DNA from: an uncultured Erysipelotrichaceae bacterium
GTDB lineage: Bacteria > Bacillota_I > Bacilli_A > Erysipelotrichales > Erysipelotrichaceae
Length of the DNA stretch: 8,239 bases
NCBI GenBank assembly: GCA_902766675.1
Contig: CACXEN010000110.1
Location: 1 to 8,239, forward strand
Direction of reading: 5' to 3'
Shown: one piece after another, positions 6,264 to 8,239 of the stretch
Layout of the letters: every line of letters starts with the position of its first letter
Numbering within the stretch: the stretch's first letter is position 1
Program-made: the position numbers and the translations under genes
Notes under the pieces: model-generated
The model's database searches: none
The model's input: only the letters and a program-made list of their open reading frames with translations
What the model was told of the DNA's origin: nothing

Positions 6264-6914
6264 ATGAAAAACACAACGTTATCTTTAAAACATATTGTGA
6301 TTACAACATTTCTATTTGTGATGATTCCAATCTTTGCAAGAATCATCAATATTTTCGTTGTGCAAGAAACGATTGCTTTGATGATTTCTATGAACCTAAT
6401 CGGTGCTGCAATCATCATGTATAACTGGGATCTATTTGAATTACATTACAATCGTACGATTGGAAATAAAGATATCACCTTTTATGTAATGATTGATTTA
6501 ATCACTATCGCAATATTCTTCTTTATCGCAAATAGATTCTTTGGCTCACATATCTTGATTGCGGATAAGGATGCACTAATCGCATATGGTCATGCACGAC
6601 TAGGAATGGTATTTGCTTTTAGTTTTATTGAATCATGTGTTGTTAATATTACATTCAAATGTATTACCGACCATTTAGATATCAAAGAAAAAGAATTGCA
6701 GGTTGTATTAACTACCGCAATTCTATTTGGATTCTTACTTACAATTGTATTTACACCATTACATTTCAGTGAATTCATTCGCACATATGTCTATAACATT
6801 TTCTTAGTAAGTATTCTCTCCTATTCTTACAATCAAACCAATAGCATCTTACCTGGCACATTTGCGATGGGACTTATCTACTTGATTGTATTATTGTTTA
6901 ATATCTATTCTTAA
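6264..6914 (+). CDS. Multi-pass membrane protein, degenerate CPBP/Abi-like
   Basis: A 216-aa hydrophobic protein with about six or seven membrane segments (near 8-33, 36-53, 71-90, 112-130, 147-165, 174-189 and 198-215). Its overall plan resembles CPBP intramembrane proteases (Abi/Rce1 family): FSFIESCVVNITFK (119-132) where the EExxxR motif should be, ILFGFLLT and FTPLH (153-167) where FxxxH should be, and YNQTNSILPGTFAMG (189-203) like the 'rTgSl.aPilaH' stretch. Most catalytic residues are absent: EE is ES, the third-motif His aligns with Met202 and the Asn with Tyr206. It is probably not a protease, if the family call is right. The ATG has only a weak SD (AGGT, 5-nt spacer). It is the sole plus-strand gene, divergent from the HTH-like gene and convergent with hpf, with a terminator just after the stop. 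Family membership is tentative; the coding call is strong. Confidence 0.8.
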   Translation: MKNTTLSLKHIVITTFLFVMIPIFARIINIFVVQETIALMISMNLIGAAIIMYNWDLFELHYNRTIGNKDITFYVMIDLITIAIFFFIANRFFGSHILIADKDALIAYGHARLGMVFAFSFIESCVVNITFKCITDHLDIKEKELQVVLTTAILFGFLLTIVFTPLHFSEFIRTYVYNIFLVSILSYSYNQTNSILPGTFAMGLIYLIVLLFNIYS

Positions 6915-6922
6915 AGAAATAG

Positions 6923-6948
6923 AAACCACCAATTACTTGGTGGTTTTT
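6923..6948 (+). terminator. Bidirectional Rho-independent terminator between convergent genes
   Basis: AAACCACCAA (6923-6932) pairs with TTGGTGGTTT (6937-6946) around the loop TTAC, and five T residues end it (6944-6948). It sits 9 nt past the plus-strand stop. On the minus strand, downstream of hpf, the hairpin is followed by TTTCTATTTC, so it probably ends hpf transcripts as well. Confidence 0.9.
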
Positions 6949-6951
6949 CAT

Positions 6952-7485
6952 TTATTCCTTATCTACTTCAATCAAACCATATCCGCCACTTGAGCGACGA
7001 TATACAACAGCTACATTGTCTTCTTCTTCATCAGTGTAGATATAGAAGTTATGTCCAGATAATTCCATCTGCATAATCGCTTCTTCTAAATCCATGCTTG
7101 TTGCTACGATAGATTTTGTTTTTACTGGAATATCTTCTTGTTCTTCAATTGCGCTTTCTTCTTCCACAAATGCTGTCGCTAAGTGTTCTTTGTGTCTTCT
7201 TGATAAACGCGTCTTTTGTCTTCTAATTTGGTCTTCTAATTTATCAATTGCTAAGTCCACTGCCGCATAGAAGTCATCATCGACAACTTCCGTGCGAAGT
7301 ACACCCACTTTGGAAGGAATTGTCACCTCAACTTTCTGAGAATTTGGGTATACCCTTGCCACAACTCTTGCAATTGTTTCAGGATCAATCAGAAGATATT
7401 TGTCTAATGAAGACAACTTCTTTTCGATTTTTTCCCGCATTGCTGGGGTTACCTCGATGTTTTTGCCTACAATCTCAAATCGCAT
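6952..7485 (-). CDS. hpf: Ribosome hibernation promoting factor, long form
   Basis: Binds the 30S decoding region in slow growth or stationary phase and, in the long form, dimerises to pair 70S ribosomes into inactive 100S particles. At 177 aa it has the two expected domains. The N-terminal RaiA/YfiA-like domain (about 1-98) begins MRFEIVGKNIEVTPAMREKI and includes YAAVDLAIDKLEDQI (73-87), followed by the basic stretch RRQKTRLSRRHKE (88-100). An acidic linker spans about 101-121. The C-terminal dimerisation domain (about 122-177) has KSIVATSMDLEEAIMQMEL, GHNFYIYTDEE (144-154) and VVYRRSSGGYGLIEV (160-174). The ATG has SD AAAGGAG with a 6-nt spacer. It is transcribed alone, after the terminator of the DUF2779 gene, and ends at a shared convergent terminator. 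The 80-nt upstream gap is AT-rich and contains no convincing sigma-A or stress-sigma promoter that I can defend. Confidence 0.97.
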   Translation of the reverse strand: MRFEIVGKNIEVTPAMREKIEKKLSSLDKYLLIDPETIARVVARVYPNSQKVEVTIPSKVGVLRTEVVDDDFYAAVDLAIDKLEDQIRRQKTRLSRRHKEHLATAFVEEESAIEEQEDIPVKTKSIVATSMDLEEAIMQMELSGHNFYIYTDEEEDNVAVVYRRSSGGYGLIEVDKE

Positions 7486-7565
7486 ATCCTTCTCCTTTCG
7501 ATTTTCAACAAAATATATAAATGTGATTATGTGCTTGGTTCTATTCTTACTTATATTTTAACCTT

Positions 7566-7601
7566 AAAAATAGAGAAAATCATCAGACTTTCTCTATTTT
7601 T
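7566..7601 (-). terminator. Rho-independent terminator of the DUF2779 gene
   Basis: Arms 7601-7589 and 7578-7566 form a 13-bp stem (core TAGAGAAA/TTTCTCTA) with a 10-nt loop. The second arm ends in five U residues on the minus strand. It begins at the last base of the stop codon. The stem is A/T-rich and so weaker than the other two terminators in the window, and some read-through into hpf is possible. Confidence 0.75.
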
Positions 7602-8239
7602 TAACTTTTATTTAATTTACATAACCACTGATATACGACGAGCATTGCATAAGAATCCATTCCACAATATGCTTTTAGATTCGCAATAATCTTTTCTTTA
7701 TCTACATCTTCATCTAAATAATCTAAATGTCGCCACTCAAAGACAGCTGCCATACCATCATGAATATCTAATTGTTGGTATGCATTTTCATCGAGCATTG
7801 CCATAATACTCTTTAAAGACCATTGTCCTCTCATTTTGACATCATATACACAACCTGTAGAGAATAGCATCTGTAGATCTTTAATGCGCTCATTGATTGC
7901 CAATAATTTTTCTCTATATTCTTCAAATTGGTCAGCCAATTCTTGAATACGTATTTTCTCTGCCCCATCGGCATTATAGGCAAGAATTGTGCCATGATCA
8001 GGTATATCCTTGATTAAACTAGCAGCTAATTCTTTTCTATCATCATGGATAGAAAGATATACATTATCTGTAACACTACCATCTTCATTTAAAATATGTA
8101 TCGAATATTCAAATGGCAATACATCATTTGGATGCATTCCTTCATATGGTGGTATCGCAAATCTTTCCCACTCAAAATCCAAGAAAGTAATTGGATATTC
8201 GATTTTACTAAGCCAATTGTTTAATGCTAATTTATCGAC
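7601..8239 (-). CDS. DUF2779 domain protein (RNase H-fold nuclease-like), 5' end outside window
   Basis: C-terminal 212 residues of a larger protein. The frame stays open to the right edge, so an internal TTG at 8182 should not be taken as the start. The part seen is most of a DUF2779 domain. It opens with YPITFLDFEWERFAIPPYEG (15-34), matching the family pattern YPI.FLDFE...AIP...G. It continues with LPFEYSIHIL, ILAYNADGAEKIRI (85-98), ERIKDL (117-122), GQWSLKSIMAML and the end YCGMDSYAMLVVYQWL (191-206). Asp21, Glu23, Asp121 and Asp195 are placed like the acidic metal ligands of DnaQ-type exonucleases; that reading is inference. Position 24 is Trp, where I recall Thr as usual (DFET). Known DUF2779 proteins often carry an N-terminal Cas4-like PD-(D/E)XK domain, which here would lie beyond 8239. 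The terminator at 7566-7601 follows directly. The cellular role is unknown. Confidence 0.88.
   Translation of the reverse strand, partial: VDKLALNNWLSKIEYPITFLDFEWERFAIPPYEGMHPNDVLPFEYSIHILNEDGSVTDNVYLSIHDDRKELAASLIKDIPDHGTILAYNADGAEKIRIQELADQFEEYREKLLAINERIKDLQMLFSTGCVYDVKMRGQWSLKSIMAMLDENAYQQLDIHDGMAAVFEWRHLDYLDEDVDKEKIIANLKAYCGMDSYAMLVVYQWLCKLNKS

Noticed and set aside
7486..7565. A sigma-H or sigma-B type promoter for hpf
   Set aside because: Sequences such as AAGG and AAGAAT occur, but spacing and boxes do not match either consensus well. AT-rich TATATA stretches also lack a credible -35.
8181..8182. TTG near 8182 as the start of the DUF2779 protein
   Set aside because: The frame stays open to the window edge, and the family-typical residues YPITFL lie upstream of the TTG, so the gene begins outside the window.

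Overview
The window looks like chromosomal DNA of a low-GC Firmicute (Bacillota). An Erysipelotrichia-type relative such as Solobacterium or Bulleidia is my best guess, judged from AT-rich codon use, strong AAGGAGG-type ribosome binding sites, a long-form hibernation factor, a DUF2779 protein and a cre-like CcpA site. The species assignment is an inference. All genes but one lie on the minus strand, so transcription reads mostly from high to low coordinates. No rRNA, tRNA, CRISPR array, insertion sequence or phage gene is visible, and no gene-free stretch exceeds 300 bases.

Positions 3948 to 1 hold a binding-protein-dependent ABC importer in the order lipoprotein, fused double permease, ATPase. 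It is of the Fe(III)/2-aminoethylphosphonate/hexose-phosphate superfamily, and the ATPase runs off the left edge. A good promoter (3920-3948) is followed immediately by a near-perfect cre site (3898-3911), so the operon is probably under carbon catabolite control. A stem-loop separates the lipoprotein gene from the permease gene, and the permease and ATPase genes are 2 nt apart.

Positions 6204 to 3986 hold a 107-residue protein with a helix-turn-helix-like C-terminus, then ptsI (Enzyme I of the sugar phosphotransferase system), closed by a strong terminator. ptsH is not next to ptsI.

Positions 6138-6263 form a divergent control region. It contains opposed promoter candidates, a dyad over both -35 regions and two overlapping 10-bp palindromes just before the 107-residue gene. 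The only plus-strand gene (6264-6914) encodes a membrane protein resembling the CPBP/Abi family but lacking most of its catalytic residues. A hairpin terminator lies between it and the convergent hpf gene.

Positions 8239 to 6952 hold the C-terminal part of a DUF2779 protein (RNase H-fold nuclease-like), its terminator, and hpf, the long ribosome hibernation promoting factor.

Functionally this is mostly housekeeping: nutrient import, PTS phosphotransfer and ribosome hibernation. I found no convincing new multi-gene system. The most interesting points are the cre-controlled importer of uncertain substrate, the compact divergent control region with its possible small regulator, and the catalytically degenerate CPBP-like protein.
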